Source of the DNA: a virus
Strand: one strand, 5' to 3'
Length of the DNA: 49,220 nucleotides
IMG/VR virus record: IMGVR_UViG_3300025137_000063
Coordinates: 1 to 49,220 of that record
The notes under the pieces were generated by a model. It had not been told where the DNA came from, did not search any database, and saw nothing but the letters and a program-made list of their open reading frames with translations. A program made the translations under genes and the position numbers. Shown piece by piece: positions 34,025 through 42,305 of the stretch (its first letter is position 1; every line of letters begins with the position of its first letter).

Positions 34025-34399
34025 ATGGCAAACAATTTTAAAAATAAACTATCAGCTAACGTAAGTTTTGCAAATAATAAAGTTGCTGCATTAACTACCT
34101 TTGCAAATGTGGGTAATTATTCAGTTCCCACTGGATGTGTAGCTACAATTATAGGTTTATCTTTAGCTAACAGAAATACTACAACTGCGGCTTGTGTTGA
34201 TGTTCAAGTCAATACAGCAACTGGCCCTAATGGAAACATAACATTAGTACAAGCAGCTCCAGTTCCAATTGGTGGTTCATTAGTTGCTGTTGGAGGAGAT
34301 CAAAAAGTTGTATTAGAAGTTAATCAATCATTACAAGTAAGAGCTACTGCTGGCAATGTAGATGTTATTATGTCAATTTTAGAATCAGATCAAACATAG
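34025..34399 (+). CDS. Small beta-sandwich virion protein, copy 1
   Basis: 124 residues predicted as all-beta: ANVGNYSVPTGCVATIIGLSLANRNTTTAACVDVQV, then APVPIGGSLVAVGGDQKVVLEVNQSLQVRATAGNVDVIMSILE. The plan (a 'nanlt' surface strand, a loop, 'PIPxGxSL', 'KxVLExNQSLxVxA') is a common small tail/capsid decoration or fibre-tip type. The gene at 34571 encodes a protein with the same plan, so they look like diverged duplicates separated by a 49-residue gene. Confidence 0.65.
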   Translation: MANNFKNKLSANVSFANNKVAALTTFANVGNYSVPTGCVATIIGLSLANRNTTTAACVDVQVNTATGPNGNITLVQAAPVPIGGSLVAVGGDQKVVLEVNQSLQVRATAGNVDVIMSILESDQT

Positions 34400-34407
34400 G
34401 GTAAGAT

Positions 34408-34557
34408 ATGGCATTAACTAAATTAAGAGGTAATATAGTTTCAACTGGTACCATCACTAACGCTAAAATAGAAGATGGTAGCATAACAAATGCTAAGCTA
34501 AAGACTCCCGGTTTATCAACAGGTAAGGCCATAGCTATGTCAATAGTTTTTGGTTAA
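34408..34557 (+). CDS. Tiny fibre-repeat protein (49 aa) with TNAKIxDGSITNAKL motif
   Basis: Short but well supported. It begins 9 bases after the previous stop and its sequence has the tail-fibre repeat TITNAKIEDGSITNAKL, the unit also repeated in the 243-residue protein at 41568-42299. The end (STGKAIAMSIVFG) resembles the end of the 65-residue protein at 33815 (IPFAIALG). It probably contributes a short trimeric fibre segment, or is the remnant of a longer fibre gene. Confidence 0.65.
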   Translation: MALTKLRGNIVSTGTITNAKIEDGSITNAKLKTPGLSTGKAIAMSIVFG

Positions 34558-34570
34558 AAGGAAAATATAA

Positions 34571-34942
34571 ATGGCAAATCCAAATATTGTAGGCGTAACT
34601 AGTATACTGGGAGACACTACTTCTGTAGCAGCTGCCGTTGCTGATAGAGCTATAGCTAATAATCCAGCTAGTAGTGGTAAAGTTCTTAAAATTAATACAA
34701 TTATAGCAGCTAACAATAACACCACAACAGCTGCTGTGGTTCATGTGAATCTTTATCCTCTAGATGATTTAGGTGGTGTATCTAACGCTATTGCTCATGC
34801 AATAACTGTGCCAGCAAATTCTAGTTTAATAGTTATTGATAAAAGTACGAGTTTTTATCTAAAAGAAAATCAATCTATAGGGGCAAATGCTTCCACCACA
34901 AGCAGTATAGTGTATACCACTAGCTTTGAAATAATATCATAG
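34571..34942 (+). CDS. Small beta-sandwich virion protein, copy 2
   Basis: 123 residues, all-beta plan like the 34025 protein: VLKINTIIAANNNTTTAAVVHVNLYPLDDLGG, then AITVPANSSLIVIDKSTSFYLKENQSIGANASTTSSIVYTTSFEIIS. The shared layout of an N-N/T-T-T-A loop and a P-x-x-S-L-I/V ... E-N-Q-S-I/L element suggests duplication followed by divergence. Long ORFs on the opposite strand here are shadows. Likely a minor virion or fibre part. Confidence 0.65.
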   Translation: MANPNIVGVTSILGDTTSVAAAVADRAIANNPASSGKVLKINTIIAANNNTTTAAVVHVNLYPLDDLGGVSNAIAHAITVPANSSLIVIDKSTSFYLKENQSIGANASTTSSIVYTTSFEIIS

Positions 34943-34950
34943 GTTAACTA

Positions 34951-36834
34951 ATGAGTCGCTACACTGGTGGTTTAATAAGAGCTGAACCTTTATCGTTAGG
35001 CCGATTCAGTACCCATAGTGGTATGTTTACACTTGGAACTGTTAGTCAACTTATTGGTTCAGGAAACTGGTTACTTGATTTTGATGTTGTATTACAGTTT
35101 ACAGGATCAGGAACTTGGGTATGTCCGACTGGTGTCACAGAAATATCTGAATACTTAATTGTAGGTGGTGGAGGTGGAGGAGGATCTAATAATGCAGGCG
35201 GTGGTGGTGCAGGTGGAATGAGATTTGGTACAGGTCTTGCAGTTGCAGCTGGTAGTTATCCAGTGACAGTAGGTGCAGGAGGGCCTGGAGGTGCTGAAAG
35301 TGGTGATGGAGTAAATGGTACTGTCGGAGAAAATTCTTCTTTAGCTGGACCTTCTCCTTTTACAACAATAACAGCAGCTGGTGGTGGTTATGGTGGTGAA
35401 GGAGGAGGTGGTAGTCCAGGACCTTCTGCAGGTGGTCCTGGTGGATCTGGTGGAGGCGCTGGAGGATATACTGTTAATCCTTCTGGTGGTGCTGGCAATC
35501 AACCAAATGTATCTCCTTCACAAGGTAATGCTGGAGGAATTGGTACTGCTCATCCAGTTGGTCAAGGTGGCGGTGGAGGTGGCGCTGGTGCAGCAGGAGG
35601 TAGTGCTCCATTAACAGGATTTGGTGGTGCTGGACTTGCGCATCCTATAACAGGGACTCCTGTTTTTTATGCAGGAGGAGGTGGTGGAGGGGGTAGTGCA
35701 GCAGCTGCACCAAGAGATAATAATGGAGGTGTTGGTGGTGGAGGTAATGGTGGTAGTGCTTCACCATATGACGGTCAAGATGGTGCAGAAAATACTGGAG
35801 GAGGAGGTGGTGGATCTCAATACGCACTACCGATTGGGACTCATTTAGGAGGAACTGGTGGATCAGGAATTGTAGTAATAAAATACAAAAATAAAAATAG
35901 TAATAGATTATTTTCATTTACAGGATCTGGTATATGGAAAAATGACTTTGGTGCTAAAACCATTGAATATTTATGTGTTGCTGGTGGTGGAGGTGGAGGA
36001 GGGACTGGTAGAGGTGGTGCTGGTGGAGGTGGAGCTGGTGGTTATATAAGTGGAACTCAAGATATTTCATTATTAGGACAAGATTTTACTATTGCAGTTG
36101 GAGCTGGAGGAGGCGGTGGAACTGGTATAGGAGGTTCCACAAATGTTGCTGATGCTAATGATGGTGCTAATGGTTCAAATTCAACTTTAATACAAACAAG
36201 TCTTGGAATGAGTAGTAATATAGCTAATGCTATAGGTGGTGGAGGTGGTGCAGGAATTAATGCTGATGCTTCCACCCAGTTTCCAAATCAAGCAAGAAAT
36301 GGTAAAGCCGGTGGATCAGGTGGTGGAGGTTCTGCGGGTGAACCTGCAAGAGGAGCTCCAAAATATATAGGTGGTGCTTCAAATCAACCTTCGCCTGGTG
36401 TAGGATTTAAAGGAGGAGATGGTGGTGGTGGTAGTTCAGGTGCCTATGATCAAACAGTAGGAGGTGGCGGAGGTGGAGCTGCTCAAGAAGGATTTATTGG
36501 AAATTTATCAAATGGAGTAGCATCTCCTACAATAGGATATGGAAGTCCTATGGGTGGTGATGGAGGAAATGGTATTAATAATGCAATAACAGGTTCAACA
36601 GTAGGATATGCTGGAGGAGGTGGTGGAGGAATTAGGAATAATGACTCATTTTATGGAAGAGGTGCAAGAGCACCATTAGCTATAGGTGGGGGTGGTAATG
36701 GAGAAGGCAATGATCAAAATGGTTCAAATGCAGACGATAATTCCGGAAGTGGAGGAGGAGGTGCTGGAAAAGGTAGTACTAGCAATGGTTTTAATGGTGG
36801 TTCAGGAATTGTTGTTATAAAGATTACAGGATAG
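34951..36834 (+). CDS. Polyglycine (PGII-like) tail-fibre adhesin 1
   Basis: 627 residues, extremely glycine-rich. After an N-terminal attachment part (RYTGGLIRAEPL...HSGMFTLG) there are two modules. Each begins FTGSGxW...IEYL(I/C)VxGGGGGGG and runs through GGGGAGG blocks, with second starts near residue 320. Each ends in GGxGGSGIVVIKxxxK/TG. Runs of GGG separated by A/S/T/N suggest polyglycine-II helix bundles, the fold described for the distal gp38 adhesin of phage S16. It likely binds the host surface. The gene is the first of a tandem pair. Confidence 0.75.
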   Translation: MSRYTGGLIRAEPLSLGRFSTHSGMFTLGTVSQLIGSGNWLLDFDVVLQFTGSGTWVCPTGVTEISEYLIVGGGGGGGSNNAGGGGAGGMRFGTGLAVAAGSYPVTVGAGGPGGAESGDGVNGTVGENSSLAGPSPFTTITAAGGGYGGEGGGGSPGPSAGGPGGSGGGAGGYTVNPSGGAGNQPNVSPSQGNAGGIGTAHPVGQGGGGGGAGAAGGSAPLTGFGGAGLAHPITGTPVFYAGGGGGGGSAAAAPRDNNGGVGGGGNGGSASPYDGQDGAENTGGGGGGSQYALPIGTHLGGTGGSGIVVIKYKNKNSNRLFSFTGSGIWKNDFGAKTIEYLCVAGGGGGGGTGRGGAGGGGAGGYISGTQDISLLGQDFTIAVGAGGGGGTGIGGSTNVADANDGANGSNSTLIQTSLGMSSNIANAIGGGGGAGINADASTQFPNQARNGKAGGSGGGGSAGEPARGAPKYIGGASNQPSPGVGFKGGDGGGGSSGAYDQTVGGGGGGAAQEGFIGNLSNGVASPTIGYGSPMGGDGGNGINNAITGSTVGYAGGGGGGIRNNDSFYGRGARAPLAIGGGGNGEGNDQNGSNADDNSGSGGGGAGKGSTSNGFNGGSGIVVIKITG

Positions 36835-36836
36835 AA

Positions 36837-39068
36837 ATGGGTAGATATACAGGCGGAATAATTAGATCAACAGAATTTACTACTTCAAAGTTTGGTACTA
36901 ATAGTGGTATGTTTACACTTGGACAGCAATTAAATGCTGCATCACAAGGTAATTGGCCAATTGATTTTGATGTTTTATTACAATTCACAGGTTCTGGTTC
37001 ATTTCAAGTACCAATTGATGTTAATGAGATTGCAGAATATTTTGTAATTGGTGGTGGTGGAGCTGGCGCAACAGATGCAGGAGGTGGCGGTGGCGGTGGC
37101 GGAGTAAGATTTGGTGCAGGTATGCCAGTTATACCAGGTAAAATATATCCTGTTGAAATAGGGGGAGGAGCTGGAATTCCAGGTACTCCTTCAGTAGCTG
37201 GTGCAAATGGTGAAGCATCAGCATTTAGAACAGAAGCCAATGTTCTATATTATGTAGCTGTTGGAGCAGCTGTTTCGCCAGGATCAGGCAATAGATACTA
37301 TGTAAAAACTGTTAATGAATTTGAAGGTGTAACTGCCAATGTAGAAGCAGAAACTTTAAAATTATATGAAGGATCAACATACAGATTTGATCAATCACAT
37401 CCATTGAACAGTGGACATCCATTTAGATTTTCTTCATCAGAACTTACACCAGGAGGACCATCTGCTACTGCCTATGACACTGGCGTAACAACTAATCAAC
37501 CTTCAGCTACAGGTCACTCAGAAGGAACTACAGGATCAACAGCAGCAGGAACTCCAGGTTCTAGAGTTCAATTACAAGTAGCAACACCTGCACCTCAACT
37601 TTATTACTATTGCACAAACCATCCAATAAGTGGATCAGCAAGTATGGGTGGTGCAGCTGATACTCTTGCAAACATAACAATTAAATCACATGGTGGTGGC
37701 GGTGGCGGTTCATATGGAACACCAAGAGGTCAATCTGGAGGTAGTGGAGGAGGAAATGGAAGTGGTGGAGTTAATATTATGGGAAATTCATTGCCTATAA
37801 CTCGAGTAACTGCTGCAGGCGAGACATCAACCTCACAAGGTTTTGCTGGTGGAAGTTGGAATGGAATAACCTATGCTGGAGGAGGTGGTGGTGGAGCTGG
37901 TGGTGTAGGTGGCAATTGTATTGGTTCAGCACCAGATCCTGCTAGAGGTGGCAATGGAGGTAATGGAATAACAATTAGTATAACAGGAACTTCTCAAATA
38001 TTTGCAGGAGGCGGTGGAGGTGGTGATGGACCTACTGGTACATCTCCTGGAGGTGGTAAAGGTGGTAATGCTCATGAGTTTAGTGAATTTAGAGGTGGTG
38101 CTGGGGATGGAGCTAACGATACTGTTAACAGAGGTTCACCTGCTGGTGGATCAGGTGTAGCTAATACTGGAGGTGGTGGAGGTGGTGGTGCTATTCAAGA
38201 TCCAGGTGGTGGTGGAGGATCCGGCATAATATTCATTAAATTTAAAAAGAAAAATAGTGATAGAGTATTTTCAATGGAAGCGTCTGGTGTATGGAAAAAT
38301 GACTTTGGTGCTAAATCCATTGATTATCTTGTAGTAGGTGGTGGAGGAGCTGGAGGCGGTTCTGGTGGTGGAGGAGGAGGTGGTGGAGGTGGTGTAAAAA
38401 CTGGGTCAACTTCAGTCTCTACTAATGAATTATTAACAGTCGCTATAGGAGCTGGTGGAGCTGGTTTTCCCACTTATCCAGCTTTATCAGGTTCAAATTC
38501 TTCTATAAGTAGTAGCAATAGCTCTAGTCAATTTGGAGTAACAACAAGTCTTGGAATGGGTGGAGGTGCAGGTGGAATGCTTGGTCAAAGTCCCACACCA
38601 GGCAATATTCCAGGCAAAGCTGGATCTTCTGGCGGAGGTTCTGCTTATGGTGCAGCACCAACAAATGGTTTAGCCGTAGCAGGTGATACAGGTGCTTTAC
38701 AAGGTCATGATGGTGGAACTGGATCTTTCGTAAATGGAGGAGGAGGTGGAGGAGCTGGTGCAGTAGGTGAAAACTCTGTTCCTGGTACTAATCAAGAAGG
38801 AGGAGATGGTGGTGTAGGTGTTGCAAATCCTATTACCGGTACTCCAGTATTTTATGGTGGTGGTGGAGGTGGAGGAGTTAGTAACCCAACTGGTGGAACT
38901 ACAGCTGGAAATGGTGGTGCTGGAGGTGGAGGAGCAGGTTCAAGAGTTCCTTCTGCAGCAACGGACGGAACAGCTGGTACAGGAGGCGGTGGTGGAGGAA
39001 TGGGCCATGCAGGTGCTGAAGGTGGTTCAGGAGGATCAGGAATTGTTGTCATAAAGATTACAGGGTAG
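36837..39068 (+). CDS. Polyglycine adhesin 2 with an inserted cupredoxin-like domain
   Basis: 743 residues. The N-terminus (RYTGGIIRSTEF...NSGMFTLG, then LLQFTGSGSF) parallels adhesin 1, so the pair arose by duplication. Two glycine-rich modules are again present. Between blocks of the first, about residues 135-280 form a different domain: LYYVAVG...NRYYVK, LKLYEGSTYRFDQSHPL, GHPFRFS and YYYCTNHPISGSASMGG. H194, C259, H262 and M270 have the order of a type-1 copper site in cupredoxins. The last ~15 residues end GGSGGSGIVVIKITG as in adhesin 1. Confidence 0.75.
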   Translation: MGRYTGGIIRSTEFTTSKFGTNSGMFTLGQQLNAASQGNWPIDFDVLLQFTGSGSFQVPIDVNEIAEYFVIGGGGAGATDAGGGGGGGGVRFGAGMPVIPGKIYPVEIGGGAGIPGTPSVAGANGEASAFRTEANVLYYVAVGAAVSPGSGNRYYVKTVNEFEGVTANVEAETLKLYEGSTYRFDQSHPLNSGHPFRFSSSELTPGGPSATAYDTGVTTNQPSATGHSEGTTGSTAAGTPGSRVQLQVATPAPQLYYYCTNHPISGSASMGGAADTLANITIKSHGGGGGGSYGTPRGQSGGSGGGNGSGGVNIMGNSLPITRVTAAGETSTSQGFAGGSWNGITYAGGGGGGAGGVGGNCIGSAPDPARGGNGGNGITISITGTSQIFAGGGGGGDGPTGTSPGGGKGGNAHEFSEFRGGAGDGANDTVNRGSPAGGSGVANTGGGGGGGAIQDPGGGGGSGIIFIKFKKKNSDRVFSMEASGVWKNDFGAKSIDYLVVGGGGAGGGSGGGGGGGGGGVKTGSTSVSTNELLTVAIGAGGAGFPTYPALSGSNSSISSSNSSSQFGVTTSLGMGGGAGGMLGQSPTPGNIPGKAGSSGGGSAYGAAPTNGLAVAGDTGALQGHDGGTGSFVNGGGGGGAGAVGENSVPGTNQEGGDGGVGVANPITGTPVFYGGGGGGGVSNPTGGTTAGNGGAGGGGAGSRVPSAATDGTAGTGGGGGGMGHAGAEGGSGGSGIVVIKITG

Positions 39069-39076
39069 TATAATTA

Positions 39077-39084
39077 TATAAATA
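39077..39084 (+). promoter_or_regulatory. Late promoter TATAAATA
   Basis: Perfect T4 late box in the 55-base gap after adhesin 2. It lies 39 bases before the ATG at 39124, which has an AGGAG ribosome site. Confidence 0.75.
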
Positions 39085-39123
39085 AGTATATGTTTTTTAT
39101 TTTTTTAAACAGGAGAAATTTTA

Positions 39124-39561
39124 ATGGCTCATTTTGCTGAGATTAATGACAGCAATGTAGTAACAAGAGTAATTGTTGTCGGCAATAGAGATACAGCAGA
39201 CGCCTCTGGAAATGAAAAAGAGCACATTGGCGCTGCATTTTGTGAAAAATTATTTAGTGGAACTTGGAAACAAACTAGTTATAATTCAAGTTTTAGAAAA
39301 AGATATGCAGGAATTGGATATGAATTCTGGGCAAACTTAAATACATCAGCTGCAGTATCTGGTGCATTTGTTAATCCACTTTCTAACACAGCCTGGACTT
39401 CTTGGTCTATGAATACAACTTCTTGTGCATTTGAATGTCCTATAACACAACCTACTCTCACTGATGATCAAATGACAGCTGGTAATAGTTACATATGGCT
39501 TGAACATGTATATGCTGCTGACACAGATGATCCAAAAACTAAAGGTTGGGTTTTAATTTAA
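39124..39561 (+). CDS. Conserved marine myovirus virion protein
   Basis: 145 residues. It has the plan MAHFAEINDSNVVTRVIVV, then GAAFCEKLFSGTWKQTSYNSSFRKRYAGIGYEF, which I recognise as a frequent family of unknown function near fibre genes of T4-like marine phages. The C-terminus ends SYIWLEHVYAADTDDPKTKGWVLI. Probably a small structural or chaperone-like part of the fibre system. It is the first gene behind a late promoter and abuts the next gene without a gap. Confidence 0.75.
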   Translation: MAHFAEINDSNVVTRVIVVGNRDTADASGNEKEHIGAAFCEKLFSGTWKQTSYNSSFRKRYAGIGYEFWANLNTSAAVSGAFVNPLSNTAWTSWSMNTTSCAFECPITQPTLTDDQMTAGNSYIWLEHVYAADTDDPKTKGWVLI

Positions 39562-39828
39562 ATGGCTTATATCGGTAACTCTCCTGTATTAGGACAATTT
39601 CAAAAGTTAGATGATATTTCATCTGGTTTCAATGATTCTGCAACTGCATTTGCAGTTCAGTCTAGTGGTAAAAATGTTAGTATTCAATCACCCCAACAAC
39701 TATTAGTTTCAATAGATGGGGTTCTACAGGAACCAACTTCCGCTTATACTACTGCATCTTCAACAATTACTTTTACTGAAGCTCCTAATACAAATGCCAC
39801 TTTTTTTGCTATATTAATAAATTCTTAA
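39562..39828 (+). CDS. Small fibre-associated protein (GNSPVLG type)
   Basis: 88 residues beginning MAYIGNSPVLGQFQKLDDISSGFNDSATAFAVQSSGKNVSIQSPQQLLVSIDGVLQEP. This module is common in tail-fibre and structural proteins of marine T4-like phages and also appears as the N-terminal part of longer fibres. The start follows the previous stop directly (TAAATG). Beta-rich; likely a virion part. Confidence 0.75.
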   Translation: MAYIGNSPVLGQFQKLDDISSGFNDSATAFAVQSSGKNVSIQSPQQLLVSIDGVLQEPTSAYTTASSTITFTEAPNTNATFFAILINS

Positions 39829-39877
39829 AAAAATAATAAGCAAAGAATGAGTTAAAAATTGAGAAAGAATTTTTATT

Positions 39878-40459
39878 ATGGAAAAAGATTTAACAAAGTA
39901 TGTTGCTAATTATGAAAATTTTTTAGATGAAAATTATTGCAAAAAAGCAGTAAAAGCTCTAAAAAAAGCAGAGTGGTCAACTCATCAATTCTATCAATCA
40001 GGTTCAGGCGATCATATTAGTTATGATAATGAACTATCTGTGTCTTGGTCAAACATAAAACAAAGACAAGAAATTCAAGAGAAATTACACAGTGGCCTAA
40101 CGAGATATGTTACTGAACTTCCTGATGTTTCAAAAGCAAAAACAATTGATTGGTTTTGTGGTTGGAATGGATATTCTGAATTAAGATTTAACAAATATGA
40201 TGAAACCACGCAAATGAAACTCCATTGTGATCATATACATTCTATGTTTGATGGGAATAGAAAAGGAATTCCAACATTATCACTTCTTGGTTGTTTAAAT
40301 GATGATTATGAAGGAGGAGAACTAATAATGTGGGAAGACCAAAAAATTGAATTAAAAAGAGGGTCACTGTTGATCTTTCCTAGCAATTTCATGTATCCTC
40401 ATGAAGTAAAACCTGTAACAAAAGGTTCTCGTTATTCTTATGTATCTTGGGCTTGGTAA
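39878..40459 (+). CDS. 2OG-Fe(II) oxygenase, prolyl-4-hydroxylase type
   Basis: 193 residues. The iron triad is visible: H116-x-D118 (in KLHCDH) and H175 (in MYPHEV). R185 in GSRYSYV would bind 2-oxoglutarate. SLLGCLNDDYEGGELIM and RGSLLIFPSNF are typical double-stranded beta-helix strands. These enzymes hydroxylate proteins, nucleic acids or small molecules using O2 and 2-oxoglutarate; the substrate is unknown. Such genes are frequent in cyano- and pelagiphages, often among fibre genes as here. It overlaps no neighbour; a 49-base A+T-rich gap precedes it. Confidence 0.88.
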   Translation: MEKDLTKYVANYENFLDENYCKKAVKALKKAEWSTHQFYQSGSGDHISYDNELSVSWSNIKQRQEIQEKLHSGLTRYVTELPDVSKAKTIDWFCGWNGYSELRFNKYDETTQMKLHCDHIHSMFDGNRKGIPTLSLLGCLNDDYEGGELIMWEDQKIELKRGSLLIFPSNFMYPHEVKPVTKGSRYSYVSWAW

Positions 40460-40469
40460 AGGAGAAAAA

Positions 40470-40826
40470 ATGGCAAAGAAAAAGAAAATAGATACTAGTA
40501 AACCAGTTGATGAAAATGAATTATCTGAAGCTTCGCAACAAAAAATATACAGACTTTATGGTGTAAATACAGCAATGCATTTATTAAGACCTGGAGCAAA
40601 ATGGGAAATATCTAATACTAGTTTTACTCGTTGGGATGATGATAGACCTCAACCAACCTGGAAAGATGTTGAAGAAACAATGCAAAAGATTAAAGATTTT
40701 GAAGATTCAATACCAACAGTTTGGACAGAAAAACAAGTTAAAGAAATGACAGGTCAATTTAAACAAATTGAAAAGGCTATGGATTCTCAAGAAGATAATA
40801 CTCAAGGAAAAGGTGGATCTATATAA
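40470..40826 (+). CDS. Conserved phage protein, possible fibre assembly factor
   Basis: 118 residues from ATG 40470 (MAKKKKIDTSKP), preceded by GGAG; an in-frame ATG at 40440 lies inside the oxygenase gene. It has a lysine-rich N-terminus, then YGVNTAMHLLRPGAKWEISNTSFTRWDDDRPQPTWKDVEETMQKIKDFEDSIPTVW, a motif set I have seen in small proteins near phage fibre genes. It may act as a fibre chaperone. It lies between two oxygenase genes and overlaps the second by 1 base. Confidence 0.65.
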   Translation: MAKKKKIDTSKPVDENELSEASQQKIYRLYGVNTAMHLLRPGAKWEISNTSFTRWDDDRPQPTWKDVEETMQKIKDFEDSIPTVWTEKQVKEMTGQFKQIEKAMDSQEDNTQGKGGSI

Positions 40827-41530
40827 TGGAATTAAACAATCTGTTCCCCATTCCAGTAGGATGGTTTAATCATGAAGAAGGTTTAACAGAATCAGAAAAA
40901 AAGTTTCTTCTAAATTTAGATGAAAAACCAAATGAAGGCAATACTACAAGTTCTTATAGATATCTTTTAAGAGATAAAAAATTAGCTAATCTTAATCAAT
41001 GGATTAACGAATGTGTTGACAAATACTTTGATGAAATATATAAACCAAAGTTTGACATAGAACCTTATGTTACACAATCTTGGGCAAACTACACTAAAAA
41101 AGGTCAGTGGCATCATAAACATAGACATCCCAATAGTTTTATATCTGGTGTTTATTATGTGCAAGCCGAAAAAGAAAAAGATAAAATTTACTTTTTTCAT
41201 CCAAAAACATATCACACTATAAAGATTCACCCTCCAAGAGATTGGAATTTATTTAATTCAGAAAGCTGGTGGTTTCCTGTAAAAACAGGATCATTAGTTT
41301 TATTTCCATCAAGTTTAGAACATTGGGTAGCTCCTGTAGAGGCAGATGAGACAAGAATAAGTTTATCCTTTAATACCTTTTTAAAAGGTTATATTGGAGA
41401 TGATGATTCATTAACAGGTTTGCATTTAGGTGGTGATGCAACTCCTAAAAATATGTTAAAACCTAAAAAACAATTAGCTCCAGGAAAATCAGGAAATGTT
41501 TTACAAGAAGTAAATATAAGTAAGCTATAA
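40826..41530 (+). CDS. Second 2OG-Fe(II) oxygenase-like protein
   Basis: 234 residues. The pattern fits the marine phage family of putative 2OG-Fe(II) oxygenases: a proximal His cluster (HHKHRHPNSFISGVYYV, H97-H101), then SWWFPVKTGSLVLFPSSLEHWVAPVEADETRISLSFN with H166 as the distal iron ligand and R177 for the co-substrate. A clean HxD is not seen, so the first ligands may be H99/H101. About 50 C-terminal residues are low-complexity. Substrate unknown; it stands in the fibre cassette. Confidence 0.75.
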   Translation: MELNNLFPIPVGWFNHEEGLTESEKKFLLNLDEKPNEGNTTSSYRYLLRDKKLANLNQWINECVDKYFDEIYKPKFDIEPYVTQSWANYTKKGQWHHKHRHPNSFISGVYYVQAEKEKDKIYFFHPKTYHTIKIHPPRDWNLFNSESWWFPVKTGSLVLFPSSLEHWVAPVEADETRISLSFNTFLKGYIGDDDSLTGLHLGGDATPKNMLKPKKQLAPGKSGNVLQEVNISKL

Positions 41531-41533
41531 ATA
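41526..41533 (+). promoter_or_regulatory. Late promoter TATAAATA
   Basis: Perfect late box overlapping the stop codon of the second oxygenase gene, 34 bases before the ATG at 41568. It would drive the fibre-repeat protein and adhesin 3. Confidence 0.75.
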
Positions 41534-41567
41534 ATAAATACTTAAAATATTATTAATAGGATTTTAT

Positions 41568-42299
41568 ATGGCCTACATTGGATTTACTCCGACCACTAAA
41601 CCTTTAAACTCAGATGATTTGCAAGATGGAATAGTAACTACTGCTAAAATAGCAGATGTGGCTGTTACTAATGCAAAAATAAATACTAATGTTAGAAAAT
41701 TTCCTGTCAATGCTGCTAATGTAGCAACAGATGCTGTAGAAACTGCTAAAATAAAAGATTTAAATGTTACAACCGGTAAAATAGCTGATACAAATGTTAC
41801 AACTGCTAAAATAGCTGCTCTTAATGTTACAACTGCTAAAATAGCTGCTCTTAATGTTACAAATGAAAAGATAGCTGCTGATGCAGTTTCATCTGCTAAA
41901 ATAGCTCCATTAGTAAATTTACAAGAAGATACATCAATAGTAGCAGCAGCTTTTGATGCTACTACAAATATTGATTTGTTAACTAATTCAGTTTATTATT
42001 GTACAGCTGCAGCAGATACCAATTTTAAAGTTAATTTTAGGGCTGATGCATCAACTGCTTTAAATGCTATTATGGCAATTGGTAATACTATATCAGCTGC
42101 TGTCATGGTTACAAATACTGGTTCTGCATACTACATAAATGCACATGAAGTAGATGGAAGTTCAGTCACACCAAAATACCAAGGTGGCACAGCTTACAGT
42201 GCTGGTAATGCTAATTCAATAGATATATACACTTTCTCAATAATAAAAACTGCAGATGCAACATTCACAATGTTAGCTGGTCAAACTAAATTCGCTTAA
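41568..42299 (+). CDS. Tail-fibre protein with repeated TAKIAD hexad units
   Basis: 243 residues. The first ~110 carry at least eight units of the type (V/L)-T-T/N-A/G-K-I-A (for example VTTAKIADVAVTNAKI, NVTTGKIADTNVTTAKIAALNVTTAKIAALNV), a beta-repeat used in trimeric phage fibres. The second half is a beta-rich globular domain (VYYCTAAADTNFKVNFRADAS ... TNTGSAYYINAHEVDGSSVTPKYQGG ... NSIDIYTFSIIK) that I recall as a common virion-surface domain. A duplicated DNA stretch around 41800-41860 encodes identical consecutive units. It precedes adhesin 3. Confidence 0.8.
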   Translation: MAYIGFTPTTKPLNSDDLQDGIVTTAKIADVAVTNAKINTNVRKFPVNAANVATDAVETAKIKDLNVTTGKIADTNVTTAKIAALNVTTAKIAALNVTNEKIAADAVSSAKIAPLVNLQEDTSIVAAAFDATTNIDLLTNSVYYCTAAADTNFKVNFRADASTALNAIMAIGNTISAAVMVTNTGSAYYINAHEVDGSSVTPKYQGGTAYSAGNANSIDIYTFSIIKTADATFTMLAGQTKFA

Positions 42300-42305
42300 A
42301 CAATT

